Shown piece after piece: positions 44,036 through 56,186 of a DNA stretch of 64,000 nucleotides; position 1 is the stretch's first letter, and each line of letters begins with the position of its first letter. Source of the DNA: Rhizophagus irregularis (lineage: Eukaryota; Glomeromycota; Glomeromycetes; Glomerales; Glomeraceae); NCBI RefSeq assembly GCF_026210795.1, contig NC_089440.1:4960001-5024000 (forward strand), given 5' to 3'. Under the pieces are notes generated by a model, which worked only from the letters and a program-made list of their open reading frames with translations, had not been told where the DNA came from and did no database searches. The position numbers were made by a program, and so were the translations under genes.

Positions 44036-44467
44036 TAGAGATAACGGTCCGGTCCCTGACCAGACCGTGGTCCAGTCCTGGGGGCCAATTTTGGACTGGA
44101 CCACATAGGAGTGATAGGACCGGACCGACCGTCAGTCCTATTAGACGGTCCTATAAGAAGTTTTTTTAACTAAAATTCATAGTGCCGGCCCGCATTATGG
44201 TAATATAACGTTACACAATTCCAAAAAAAGGAAATATTATTTTTCGCTTGTTTATTGTGGCACAAGGTTACACTAATTTCCTAAAAAGGAAATTTTGTTA
44301 ATTCCGGTAGAAATTATGCGAAGTAACAAACTAACGCTAAAATTTTTTTTATGGGACCGGTCCAGACCACAGTCCTATAGGACCGATCGGTCCCGGTCCT
44401 CGGTCCCGGACCGTGGACCGATGAAGACCAGACCAAGACGGACCGGACCGGACCGTTAACATCCCTA
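44036..44467. mobile_element. hAT (Ac-like) MITE rich in GGTCC, 8-bp TSD
   Basis: The right end reads ggaccgttaacatccctag; inverted, that is tagggatgttaacggtcc, and the left end is tagagataacggtccggtcc. TAGGGATG-type termini are those of the Ac branch of hAT. Both sides carry GTTATAAT (44028-44035 and 44468-44475), a perfect 8-base duplication. The arms are packed with ggtcc/ggacc words in both orientations. The 83-codon minus-strand frame here is a by-product of those repeats. Confidence 0.85.
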
Positions 44468-44475
44468 GTTATAAT

Positions 44476-45586
44476 CAAAAATATATGTAAAATGACCGAA
44501 TTGAATGAAAATTTTATTACCAAAATATACTTGAAAACAATTTTAAGACCGTAAAAAGAAAACATTCTTTTAAAAGAATGGTTTTTTATGAATAAATAAA
44601 CTGAATTTGTTTAATAATTATGGTTAGAACTCCCCTATATCAATAAAATATCTCATTGGTTTAATAGCAGAATAAAATATAAGTATATTAAATGTCAAAA
44701 ATTAACCATTAAATAATACCAAATATTTTTACAGCATTATTGAGCTAATTTTTGAAGATAATAAACTTTATTAATGAAGAACACCACACTTGTAATTTTT
44801 TGATTTTTAGGTTTTGCGCGTTATCGCAGATAGTTACTTTTTGATATAAAATTTCACTTTTTATTGAGGAGTGTCCTTTTTAATATCCTTTTTTTTTAAC
44901 AAATATTAGGCAAAACATTGACCAACATTTCATTTTTCTTTAGGTAACTCTTTGGCAATATTATATCATATTAATTATTATGCTATTACTTGAAACTTGA
45001 TTGTATTTTTAAATATTTTAAATTTTTAATAATAAATAGTTATTGTATGTGGGGCTATATCGGTCCTGTGACCGATCAATATAGTTCACATCCAATAAAA
45101 GTGTTTTCGTTTTTGATCATGCATTAATTAATAACATCATAAGCTTTATTTAACTTTCTATAAATTTCATTTTTATGCTATTTTAAATCCACTTTATAAG
45201 CTTTATTTAACTTTTCCTACACTTTATTATATCAATCATGCGTTATTACTATGCCTAATAAAGATATCGGCTATGAAAATCTGCATGATCCTATTGGGCT
45301 GAACGATAACTATTAATTTTATGTAAATTATAGTATAATCTGATATTTTAAGAATATACCAATAATGTCATAAGAATGGCTCAGTAATGCAGTATATAAA
45401 ATTTTCATTGGATTACTAACTAAATAATTTGCAACAATATGTCACATATTAGTCATAAAATTTAAGGGTTAGTGATGCGCAAAATTTTCTTTTTTAAAAT
45501 AATATTTTTTTTGTTCTTATACATCTTGAATTTTTATTATATACAATCAACAAATTAAATAAATAGAAAAACTTTTAGCAGAAAAA
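44476..45586. other. Intergenic, no supported gene
   Basis: AT-rich; a short inverted repeat, tatatcggtcctgtgaccgatcaatata, lies at about 45055-45083. Nothing else stands out. Confidence 0.4.
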
Positions 45587-45841
45587 ATGAGATTACTATC
45601 ACCTTCGTATTTAATAAAATCATTTAAAGAAAAAAGTTTACCATATTACTATCACAAAGTAATTTCTACTAGAGCTGGTATATTGTTGTTTTATTTACTT
45701 AAATATATTTTCTTACTTTATTTATTGAATAAATTCTGTAAATATAGTTTTTCCCTGGAACATTATAAAAAAATGAAAAAAATGTTTAATTTGCCATATT
45801 ATTTTCATCCACCTGAAAAAGGTTACAAAACATCGTGTTAG
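45587..45841 (+). CDS. Possible hydrophobic protein or exon, unknown
   Basis: An 84-codon frame: a basic/aromatic N-terminal part (S-P-S-Y-L-I-K-S-F-K-E-K), a strong membrane-type stretch (I-L-L-F-Y-L-L-K-Y-I-F-L-L-Y-L-L, about 32-49) and a tail with P-P-E-K-G-Y-K-T-S-C. It lies about 100 bases before the retropepsin-like relic on the same strand and could be its upstream exon, but no clean intron joins them. No family is recognised. Confidence 0.35.
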   Translation: MRLLSPSYLIKSFKEKSLPYYYHKVISTRAGILLFYLLKYIFLLYLLNKFCKYSFSLEHYKKMKKMFNLPYYFHPPEKGYKTSC

Positions 45842-45942
45842 CCATTATATAATTATTTATTTATATTAAATATATTGTCTTTCTCTTCTTATAACTAAAA
45901 ACATTTTGCAAAAATTTTTTTTTTTCAAGCTATTGATAAGTT

Positions 45943-46439
45943 ATGCTTACCATTTACCACCTGAATTTAATATGTACGATTTATTTTATTACGTCAGAAG
46001 ATTTACATAAAGAAGTATCAGAGCAATTTCGTGTCAAATACCTCTCAAATTCCACAAAAGAATCGGACGAAGTTAAAGGAAAATTTGTTAGTAATTATCA
46101 TAGACCTTTTGGTGTAATGACAATGGAAATAAAAGGACAGGTCAAAATTGTACATTTCCTTGTAGTTACAGGAACCTCAAAGACTTATATTTGTAAGGAA
46201 GTATTAGATTCATACAGGTTGCATTCCAAATGAAACTTTTGTGTGAGATTAAACAAAAGACATATAATGGCAAATGTAACACATGATGATTTTTTTATTT
46301 TAGTGATCTAAATATTCTTGACTTGCACTTGTATAAATCTAGACTATTCATAGATTATGATAATTATGAGTTAAATTTTATCATAAGATTTAATGATAAT
46401 TCTACTGAAATTGATTCAACTCGGGATCGTACTAAATAA
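45943..46439 (+). pseudogene. Retropepsin-like protein relic 2
   Basis: Open from 45943 to 46233 with S-E-D-L-H-K-E-V-S-E-Q-F, P-F-G-V-M-T-M-E-I-K-G and then H-F-L-V-V-T-G-T-S-K-T-Y-I-C-K-E. The V-T-G stands where retropepsins have D-T-G. After a stop the match to relic 1 continues in other frames: V-R-L-N-K-R-H-I-M-A-N-V, then S-D-L-N-I-L-D-L...R-L-F-I-D-Y-D-N-Y-E-L-N-F-I, stopping at 46437-46439. At least two frameshifts are needed. The missing Asp and broken frame make activity very unlikely. Confidence 0.6.
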
Positions 46440-46708
46440 AGCTAGTACAATTTAAACAATCTTTAACACAAATTTGGATTACTTTAGTCAATAATGATCC
46501 AAACTTGTTCGAGTTGGTATAGAATTGGCTTCGGCTCCATTTTTATTTAATAATGGTTGAGATAATACTGATTACTGAGTTTAATTAAAACATACGTAAA
46601 CATGTCATTAATCAAAACTTTATTGCAAATATAAAAATGCCAAAATATATTTATAAATACCTTATAATTCAAACAACATTATTTAAAAGTTTAAGGTTTT
46701 GGAATTCA

Positions 46709-46733
46709 ATAATATATATATATATATATATAA
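46709..46733. repeat. (TA)n microsatellite
   Basis: A run of alternating T and A of about 24 bases. Confidence 0.9.
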
Positions 46734-46869
46734 AACGATTTGAAATTTAATATTGATTAAGCAATACTGAAATAATGATTCAATTTAAAATAGTGTGAAA
46801 CTTTATTAATATTAAAATTCAATTCATTCAAAACAACTAAAAAATATTCCTTTAATTAACCCTTCTATA

Positions 46870-47560
46870 TATATTGTAAGCCATCTAAAAAATTACTAAT
46901 GATATCATTCAGCACAAAGAATTTCTTCAAAAGTTATTAAATGTAAAACATTTTCACATTTTTTTCCATATCTTCTAATAAATGCTTGAATTTTTTTTCA
47001 TCAAAAATAAGCGTAAGTGTACTAAAATAAATCCCTATTTCACTCACTAATGCTACTGTATATGTAACTTTGATTTATTGATGTCATCTTTTATTATAGT
47101 GTCAAAATACAAGTTTAATTCCTAGTACAAATTTAGTTTTATATTTATGGAACTCTTTCTCTTTACTTTCAAATCTAGCAAGCATGACGACCAAAATGTA
47201 AAACCTAGACGACAAAAAATAAAAGCTTGCTAACATCTTTACTTTTACTAACAATTGCTGCAAACCCTGATTTTAAAAAAGCTTTTACTACTGATATCTC
47301 CCAGGAATGTACAACGAAATTCCCAAGTAGGAACAAGTTTTGTATCATGATGAAGAATAAGAACATTGGAGAAAATTTTTGACCACAGTTCTGGCTGAAT
47401 TACTTCCATGATGTATACACAGGCTCATCCCAAGAAATATCATTAATCCTATAAATTAAGTATCATATAAATCTGAAATAACCAATTCTCTATTTATATG
47501 TTGAATAATTTCAGTCGAAATAATTTTTAGTGACTCAATGATATCAATGTGAGATTTTAT
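46870..47560 (-). pseudogene. Possible decayed coding region, unknown
   Basis: Read on the minus strand, coding-like pieces appear in changing frames: E-S-L-K-I-I-S-T-E-I-I-Q-H-I-N-R-E-L, then S-W-D-E-P-V-Y-T-S-W-K, then A-F-L-K-S-G-F-A-A-I-V-S-K-S-K. They are separated by stops. Base composition is less AT-biased than the flanks. No family could be named. Confidence 0.3.
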
Positions 47561-48319
47561 TCGTCTGAAATTGATTATACATCGATATCATAAGAATGTA
47601 AACAATGAAATTTTAATAGTTAAATGACTTTAATAATTTTCAACATATTAAAAACTAGCCAATTTAATTTGTTAAAAGTGAGGAGAAATGTGCGATTTAT
47701 TTTTTTTTTATCGTAATTATGAATCACAACTATCTTGATTGGACCATTTAAAGATTATAACATCGATACAATAATAGTCATTGTGTACACAATTTATGTG
47801 AACCAATGGATGGGAATTAAACTTTATGTTCTCTTAATGAATTAAAAAATGGCAAGAGGCGTACATCTACGTGATTTACGTTGCGAATATGTTTGATCAA
47901 CGTAACACAATTATCGTTTCAATTACGACTTATATGGAACGAATGGTTACGATTTATATCAAAAAAAGGTCTGTCTGACCCTTAAACTTCTTTTTGTGGG
48001 ATTTAATGATCACAATTCAGCAAGATAATTATTGTACGGGTTCTTGAAGCAAAATTTCCGTCCTTGTCCATTCTCACGTGAATTTTACGCCTCCCTTAAA
48101 TAAAAATAGAGATATTCCTTTTTGAGTCATTAATTGCTTTTTAAGTTCATCGTGCAGCGTGTAACGTTTACTTTTTAAATATTGTAAAAAAAAAAAAATA
48201 ATAATAAGGTCGTTTGGTCTTTTATTTTTTTCTTGAAGAAATTTTTAACAAATTTTTTAATAACTTTACATAAATTTAATAACATATTATCGTATTATTT
48301 TAATCACTCAATATCAAAT
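47561..48319. other. Upstream region of kinase 7
   Basis: No gene. The upstream block shared by kinases 1, 4, 5, 6 and 8 is not present here, so kinase 7 is probably controlled differently. Confidence 0.5.
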
Positions 48320-49883
48320 ATGGGGGAGGTTAAACTCAGCAATGAAGTAATCGAACAAATAAGAGGTTTTAATCATTGGAACTTAACTAAAGAACAAGAA
48401 ACTTTAATAGATAAAGTAATTACGGATAAAAATTTAAAAGAACGTTTTAAAGAAGATGGATTATGTAAAGAATGTAAACAACCAAATGCTAATAGTTTTT
48501 TAACAAGAAATTATTGGTGTCAGTCATGTAACGCCAAACATTTTGAACAGAATTTTAATAATTGGACAAGTGGGAATAAAAATGTTGATGAATTTATTCG
48601 AAAAACTCAATTAAATGCTAAAAATCATTATGAAGTTATAGAATGGATAGATTATAATAAATTTGAAAACGTTGAAAATTTAACCAATGGAGGTTTTGGA
48701 ACCGTATATAGAGCTAATTGGAAAGATGGATATATATGTGGATGGAATTCTGAAAATAATCAATGGGAAAGATATAAATATAATTATGAAGATTTCCTGG
48801 TTGCCTTAAAAAGTTTAAATAATTCACAAGATATTTCGCCTGAATTTTTAAAAGAAGTAAGAAAATTCAGATTTTCTTTTTTTTTTTTAAATACTCAAAT
48901 TTAATTCGTTATTCACTTGTAAATTTCGTTAAAAAAAACTTTTTTCTTTTTCAGATTCAATCAAATACTACGATCAACTCGTATAACGTAATTCATTGTT
49001 ACGGTATTACTAAGGACCCAGAATCCAACAATTTTATGATGGTTACAGAATATGCGAAGAATGGTAATTTAAGACAACATTTAAATAAAAATTTTACTTC
49101 GTTGAAGTGGAAGGAAAAACTTCATATTTTACATAATATTGCATATGGTCTCTGCGATATTCATAATAATAAATCAATTCATCATAATTTTCATTGCGGA
49201 AATATATTTAACAGTGGAATCACAATTGCAGATATTGGAGTATATCAACCGGCGAATGTAAAACCTCCTCAAAATGATAACGATAAAAAAGTATATGGAG
49301 TATTACCTTATGTAGCGCCAGAAGTTTTAAGAAAAAAAGAATATACTCAAGCAAGTGATATTTACGGATTTGGAATCATCGCATATGAAGTCTGTACAGG
49401 ATTGCCTCCTTGTCATGATGTGGCTCATGATGAAGCTTTAGCGATTGCAATTTGTCAAGGATCAAGACCAAAATCTAATTATACAATTCCTCAACTGATT
49501 TCGAATATAATTAAACAATGTTGGGATGCGGATCATTCAAAGAGACCTAATGCGAACGCACTAAAAGAGTTATTAATGAATTTATATGACGACACTAGAT
49601 ATAATAGTAATTCATTAATTTATAAGCAAATTATAGAAACAAATGAGGCTAATAAACAGTTATATTCATCAATGAAAACATCATTATCATCGACTGGTGT
49701 TCTTTCGTATAAAATACATCCTCAAGCAGTTTACACAAGCAGACTTTTAGACTTTAAAAATCTTCCCGAACCAAAAAATGCTACTGATGATCTTAAGGTA
49801 ATTGATTTCTATAACTATTGTTTTCTGAAATAATTCCTAACAACTAATATATTTTTCTTTTTCATTAGCTTAAAACCATCTGA
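48320..49883 (+). CDS. Zinc-ribbon pseudokinase 7 (catalytic Asp replaced by Asn)
   Basis: Exons 48320-48856, 48955-49797, 49869-49883; 464 residues. An in-frame ATG lies 29 codons upstream, but homology starts at M-G-E-V-K-L-S-N-E-V-I-E-Q, so 48320 is used. The ribbon (C49, C52, C67, C70) has a longer loop than usual. G-G-F-G (124-127) and V-A-L-K Lys164 are normal, but the catalytic loop reads I-H-H-N-F-H-C-G-N: Asn257 stands where all relatives here have Asp. The metal-binding motif is A-D-I-G (Asp272) instead of D-L-G. A-P-E, D-I-Y-G-F-G and K-R-P remain. Loss of the catalytic base with an otherwise open frame points to a pseudokinase that may still bind nucleotide or partners. The tail still has H-P-Q-A-V-Y-T-S-R-L-L and ends D-D-L-K-L-K-T-I after a phase 0 intron, unlike the phase 1 intron of siblings. 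Confidence 0.88.
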
Positions 49884-52800
49884 ACATAAGTTTTAAAAAT
49901 ATCGTCATCCTTAAAAATGATTTTATGAAGTCGCTATTGTAGACGGTAAATTTTTATTTATTTATTTTTTTTTTATAATTTTACGTATTTTTTATGTATA
50001 TTTTATTATGTATATTACATATCTACCTATAAATAAAGTTATATTATATATCGAATTTTTTATAAAATATTTACACGCTAATGATTCTTCAATATTACTT
50101 TCTATAAACGTAACAAATATAATTGATCCACACAGTAAACATATCAGATAAGACTAAACGTTGATGTTATAGTTTTGGAAATTAGTTCAATGAATAAAGC
50201 CCGATATATTACTATATAATATGCGCCGATTGACGAAGAGAATTAAATTCTACAATTAATTTAATATTTATTATGTACGCTTTGATAATAGTACAATTAT
50301 GTGAATATTTAATAACTGGGCAATGTAGGTATCTCGCTTCCATTAGTTTAGATTTTAAATCATTTTATAAACACTGTAATTTTTCTTTGATACAATCAAT
50401 ATTAAATGAAAAATGATGATTTGTCATGATACTGAAATTAACGATTTAAAGATGCAAAAAAAAAAAATTTATTCAATTAATAATTTAATTAATTCATTTA
50501 TTAAGAATCCAATACTATGAATGAATTAATTAGAAATTACTGGAATCATTAAAAGTAATTCATGTATAGCTTTAACAATTATTACTACAGGAAAATATTG
50601 TCTATTTATAATAATAAAAAATCAAAATCCTAATTATAACGAATGCTGTTTGTACATACATTGTATTTATGGTATTTAAGATTTTTTACTTTTAATAATA
50701 ATATTGTATTGGCTAATTATTTATTTATTTTATAGGTGTATTGTGGAGATACTATCTTAAATAATAATGCTTTATAGATTATTATTATTAATATTACAAA
50801 CTTAAAATAATTGAAATTGCTCATCAGAAAAAGATAGTACTATTTATTGGCAAATATCGTAAAATAAAAATTAAAAAACTCATAAATATATCAGATATAT
50901 GATATATCTGTGAAGGATTTGAGCGAGTGTAATCAATGAATAATATTGTATTAAATAAACCTTTCCTGGACTTAGGGTCATTTAAAGCGGAGTAGTCTTA
51001 AGTAGCATTATGGTATTAGGAAATTATAAACGTAATAATATATAAGAAGGTTTCGCAAATACCAACTTTAATATGTAATGATAAACATAAAGCTCTGTAC
51101 CGATACAACATGAGAACTATTTTATATTAAGTCCTTTTTTAATTTTAATAGTTCTACTTGAGTTTAACTTCACGTTCTTCGATTGCTAATTTAACAATAA
51201 TCTTTGATCTTCCATATTGAAATCTTGCATCAAATCAATTACAACTTTAACTTTCTTGTATTTAATTTGTAATTATTGTGCCAACCGTTTAATTAATATA
51301 GAATTATATGATTTGATAACTAAATAAATCATTTTATTGGTTAAATAAAATGAATAAAAACTTGGGGATGATCATCACCGTTGGCCGGAATCATCAATTT
51401 TTACCGGCACTATATTTGTTTAATGCTGGTTGATCGTCATAATTTCAGTCACTGGTGATCATCACCCCCGGTGATAGTTAGAAAAATTAAAAAAAAAACA
51501 TTATGTAATATTTTTAAGTATATATTCATACTAACAGTTTTTTTTTTATCGGATCTTGTAGATTCCCTGTAAATTATCATATAGTTAGTGTTAGATAAAT
51601 TTAAGTACTATGTATTACAATGATTGAAATCACGTTATGAAAGAAACTATAATGCTTACATCATTTAGTATATTAGAACATTTAGCAAGGTTGACAATTT
51701 CAAGAATATTTATCTGGAAAGGAATGATAAATCCCAGTATAATAGTAACAATACTATGGTCTGTAGTTAGCTATATATCCTGGTATGATTTAAACAAATG
51801 GCTAATGATAAGTTCGTTAGTAGCTTGAATAGCAAATGTCTATACCAATTTCAGTACATTTAATGCTTCGATCTGTGAGTTGAATATGAATATAGACTAT
51901 AATCAAAGTTATTAATAAATATAACTTGATTAAACCTTTATAATTTTTTTATGACGAAGTTTAGCTACGCGGGCTTTTTCTATTTTTAGCTTTTTCCAAA
52001 AATTTGAATTATTTGGGTCAATTTTTTAAAGCAAAAAGTCAATTAGCGATGTCAATAGCCAAATTACATTCTGAAGTTACTGAATTTCTAGAGTTTTGTT
52101 GCACTGGGACGACACCCCGTAGGACTGTTTGCAAGAACAAAGGACGACACCGTCGACACCCCCTTGTGGTTATGTAATGCACGAGGAATATCACCCACAC
52201 AAGTAATCTAAGGAAAAGTGATATTTCCAAGCTCTTGCAATCTAGAGGAATGACACTTATTAAATGGGATATTATATGATTTGTTCCATCGATTTTCCTC
52301 CTTTCAACTGTCCCAAATATCATAGAATTATAAATAATCAAAAATAATACTTAATTATCATCTTTAATAACTAACTTATTTAATGACTTACTTAACTCAT
52401 ATCACATATCGATGTGTAAGGTGAATTAAAGAAATAAAATATTTTTATTATTCATAAAACTTAAGTTGATAATAACATATTAATATTTGATTTTTTAATG
52501 TAAATAATATTTGCATATGAATGAAGTGAAGGATTTTTTGAATTTCCAATGCGAATACAATAAGGAGATATAATAGAAGTAAATGAAATATATTTGATTA
52601 TGAAATCAGGATTGTACTTATTTTTCAAAACTTTTGACAAAATTTTATGCAGAGATTTCAGAGCGTATTTTGGGTACCTTCAACAAAGCAAACTGCCTTC
52701 CATTTCTAAGTAAAAGTTATTCAGCATGTCCGAAACTATTTTTATATAGATTTCCAGCAAAATAGGGTGTATTACTATATAATATTATAAAATATATAAT

Positions 52801-52940
52801 TTTTATTCCATAGACTCCACTCATATAATAATATGTTTTGCACTTTAAAAATAATTATACTTCAAAACAAAAATCAAGCCAATAAATTCTTTGTAATCAT
52901 TAAAATTTATTACATTCACAAATTTCACTCTCTCAACATA
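49884..52940. other. Long intergenic stretch; possible MITE at 51363-51473
   Basis: About 3 kb without a supported gene. At 51363-51473 ggggatgatcatcacc and an inverted ggtgatcatcacccc bracket ccgg-containing sequence, possibly a short MITE. The 63-codon frame at 51637-51828 and the 100-codon minus-strand frame at 52039-52341 have no motif and are not called, though 52060-52180 is less AT-biased. Confidence 0.45.
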
Positions 52941-54107
52941 TCAATTATGTACATCTAGTTGTATTATATGTGGATACTTGATTCTCAACTGCTGTTTTGC
53001 TTTTTCATAACTTTTTCTTGAACCAAAATACAAAAATAATTTTTTACTTATTTTATCTCGACACCACCATCCAAATAATTCTAACATAGAATAAAATTCC
53101 ATTATATGTTTATCATTCCATTCTTCAGTGTAATTTATTTCGAGAACATACTTAGTATGAGGATGGTCTAACATTTTATCAGTATATGCACACGTAAAAT
53201 ATTTATAATGACTACCCAAATAGTTATGAGTGTATCTTGATTTTTCATCAACTGTTATATTATAATCATGAAATGCTCCTAAAAAAATGAGATTTCAATT
53301 TTAGAAAACCTATATTAATTTCCATATACTTTTAAATGCAAATATTTGTTTACCTTTCATCCAGGACCAAGTCTCTACTTCCCACCCTCGCTTAAGAGCT
53401 TCCTTTGCTAAAGGATTGTAATTATCATCACTTGAAATAATAATCATTGTACCAGGATCCTTAGTCTGTATGGTATTCATTACAGCAATTGTAAAAGTTG
53501 AAATTGTGTAAGATAATCTCTCTTTATATGCATGGAATATCACTTTATAACCCAAACTTTGAACATAATTCCATAGTGAATCTTCTTTGGGTGGTTGAAT
53601 GCCAACTATTGTTGGATTGTTGCATATTTCTCGTCCATGTAATGCCCTTGAAAGAAGACGACCATAATCAATTTTGAGTTCATTAAGATATACAGATCTT
53701 CTTCTTTGATCATATGCACTTGCATTCTCAATACGTCCTACAGTATATGTTCCCTCAAAAAGAATACTTGAATTATCAATAAAAATGGATACACCACTTG
53801 AAACTTTGTTAGGATGAGAAGCGTTAGAATTTGAAACTTTGTTGTTAGGATGAGATGCGTTAGAATTTGAAACTTTGTTAGGATGAGATGCGTTAGAATT
53901 TGAAACTTTGTTAGGATGAGATGCGTTAGAATTTGAAACTTTGTTAGGATGAGATGCGTTAGAATTTGAAACTTTGTTGTTAGGATGAGATGCGTTTGAA
54001 TTTGAAACTTTGTTAGGATGAGAAGCGTTAGAATTTGAAACTTTGTTAGAATGAGAAGCTCTTGGAACCTTGTTAGAATGAGAAGTGCTTGAAATCTTGT
54101 TAGACAT
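52941..54107 (-). CDS. NYN-domain (PIN-like) RNase-related protein
   Basis: Two exons: 54107-53354 and 53278-52941; 363 residues, joined in phase 1 by a GT-AG intron of 75 bp. Residues 1-105 are Ser/Asn-rich and contain about seven repeats of N-K-V-S-N-S-N-A-S-H-P (11-12 residues). From 106 a NYN/PIN-like domain is recognisable: V-S-I-F-I-D-N-S-S-I-L-F-E-G (Asp111), D-Y-G-R-L-L (147-152), T-I-V-G-I-Q, then I-I-I-S-S-D-D-N-Y-N-P-L (Asp227/228) and a G-W-E-V-E-T-W-S-W strand. NYN proteins are metal-dependent endoribonucleases or RNA-binding relatives; the first and last acidic positions are kept, so activity is plausible. The C-terminal 110 residues, with F-G-W-W-C-R-D and K-A-K-Q-Q-L-R-I-K-Y-P, may be a separate small domain that I cannot name. 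Confidence 0.85.
53799..54044 (-). repeat. Coding minisatellite, 33-36 bp units
   Basis: The + strand shows gaatttgaaactttgttagg + atgagatgcgtta repeated about seven times, with two units carrying an extra ttg (giving P-N-N-K). All changes are multiples of three, so the frame is held. It encodes the N-terminal repeats of the NYN protein. Confidence 0.9.
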
Positions 54108-56014
54108 GATTTAAAGATATGATTGTAACGTTCAAAAAAAGAAAAGGGAAATCGCGTGACTTGATGAATAAGAAAGGCCGGCGTTTCAAAAAAAAAATAA
54201 TTTTGTAAAAATGAACAAAAAAGGTATTAGGGTTATATATAAAAAAATTTTATGTATCTTGTATTCATGATGACAGATGTCCTAATTATTAGTCAAAATG
54301 ATTTCATAATCAATATTTGTCATCAAGCGAACTTCATAGAAGAGACATCAATTTCTGGATTTGTAAATCTCAATAATTTTGACATAAGTTAGATAAAATT
54401 TGGCTAAAACTTCATTCATGTCAGTTAAAATTCTTTTTGTAATTTATTGATAATATTTCTCATTCACCATCAGCAATGATTGACAAACATTAACCCAGTT
54501 TCAACCAATAAACATTCAGTTTCAAATGATTAACCAGTTTCAGTTTCATATATTGAATTAATGACCAGTTCCAACATCTAATGAGGTTTTAACGTAATTA
54601 ATTATTGATGTCAATCATGTAAATTTTCAATTTTACAACGAATAAGGTATTAAATATAAATTTTTTCATTATTAGTATAAATGACGTCACATATTGATTC
54701 CATTAGTATGAAGTAGATTTATTACAACAGATTTAATATAGTTATACTGATTTGAGATACATATAATGTATATAATTTTATTATAAAAAAAACTATCTAA
54801 AATAATTTCTTTTATAAGATAACCTGTACTTATACTGTATGACATCGTCATTTCTTCCATAATAAATAATAAATAAGGAATATTTAATACAAAGATTAAT
54901 ATAGTAAGAAAAAAAGTAATAAAATGAGACGAGAAAGACACACAATTTAATTTTGTAATCAATCTCGAACTTTTTTCAAGCGTTACTTAGTCGTGTGACT
55001 AATGCTTATTTTTAACCACTGTATAAAGAAATTAATAAATATGAAGTTTCATAAAGTTAACTAATAAAATAAAATTTGTTCTCTGTTTATTCCGAAAACA
55101 AAAGTCCAGTTTAAATGATAATTATTTATGAATTTAGTAAAAAAAAAAATTATTATAGATAATTTGACGATGTTATATATATATCTGAAATTTTAAAAGA
55201 GGAAAATTGCATTTATATCATTTCAAATTACTTTAAAACAATTTCCAAATTTCCAAATTTCCAAATTCACTCTTTGGTTAACTTCTAGAATGGATTAAAT
55301 GTGATATATTTGAAAAAATTACTAGTTGAAATAATGAGTTTAAATCAATATAATAATAAAATGTTTTGACCTATATTTAGAAATTTAGATATTATATAAT
55401 ATTAATAAGTTATTACACCGATGATCTTGATCTAACTTAAGAGGTGAAAAAAAATATAAATTATCATAACACCGCAGCATAATCCCTATCAGTGATCTAG
55501 ATTGATCTAGATTAAAGTTTAAAAAAACAAAAATAATAATAACGATAATAGAATAACATATAAAATTAAATATATAAAAAAAATATAATAGATTATAAGG
55601 GAAAAAAAATTTTTAAAAAGTTAAAAACCAAATTGAAAAAAAGAAAAATTAAAAATATTCGAAAAATTTTTTTTCAGTCTTAGAAAAAACTAAATTGAAA
55701 AAGGAAAGTTTGAAAAAAAAATTAAAGAAAAATTTCTGAAAAAAAGGGAAAGTTTTACAAGAAAAAAAAAATCGGAAAAAAACCGAAAAAAAATTCAAAT
55801 TTCGGTTTTGGAAAAAAGACCAACCCGAAAAAGGAATAAAAAAAAATTTTTCATTGGTAAAATTTCATTGACCGGAAGATTTTTTTAAAAAAATGATCGT
55901 TCTTAAATGCAGACCAGAAAAAAATATGGTTCACTTTTTTCGTTAGTTTTCTAACGCTGATCAAAATTTCATTAACCGGTATTGAAAATTGAAAATTTCC
56001 ATGGAGCAGGTGTT
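54108..56014. other. Intergenic; short repeats, low-complexity DNA
   Basis: No gene is seen. At about 55242-55270 atttccaa repeats three times, and at 55492-55512 gatctagatt is doubled. 55590-55990 is A-rich/purine-rich and carries atttcattgaccgg and atttcattaaccggt words, related to the repeat at 36286. The 91-codon minus frame at 54687-54962 is not supported. Confidence 0.45.
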
Positions 56015-56186
56015 GAAACATAAAATAATGTTTCACCACTTTTTTTCTTTTCCTTTATTATTTTTTAGTAATTTTTACATACGAATTCATAACGGATTTT
56101 TTTAATAAATTATTTATTAAAATGGATGAAATTAAACTAACTGATGATGTATTTGAACAAATAAAAGAGTTCAATCGTTATGATTT
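56015..56186 (+). pseudogene. 5' stump of a kinase gene (truncated copy of kinase 8)
   Basis: Nearly identical to the start of kinase 8 (61800-61975): the end of the upstream block (gaaacataaaataatgtttc), the leader, and the first 22 codons M-D-E-I-K-L-T-D-D-V-F-E-Q-I-K-E-F-N-R-Y-D-L. Homology ends abruptly at 56186, where a TIR element begins, and the fused frame stops after about four more codons. Only a couple of differences from kinase 8 are visible, so the duplication is recent. Confidence 0.88.

Noticed and set aside
48233-48319. Upstream in-frame start for kinase 7
   Set aside because: The extra 29 residues are hydrophobic/AT-driven and absent in every paralogue; homology begins at the ATG at 48320.
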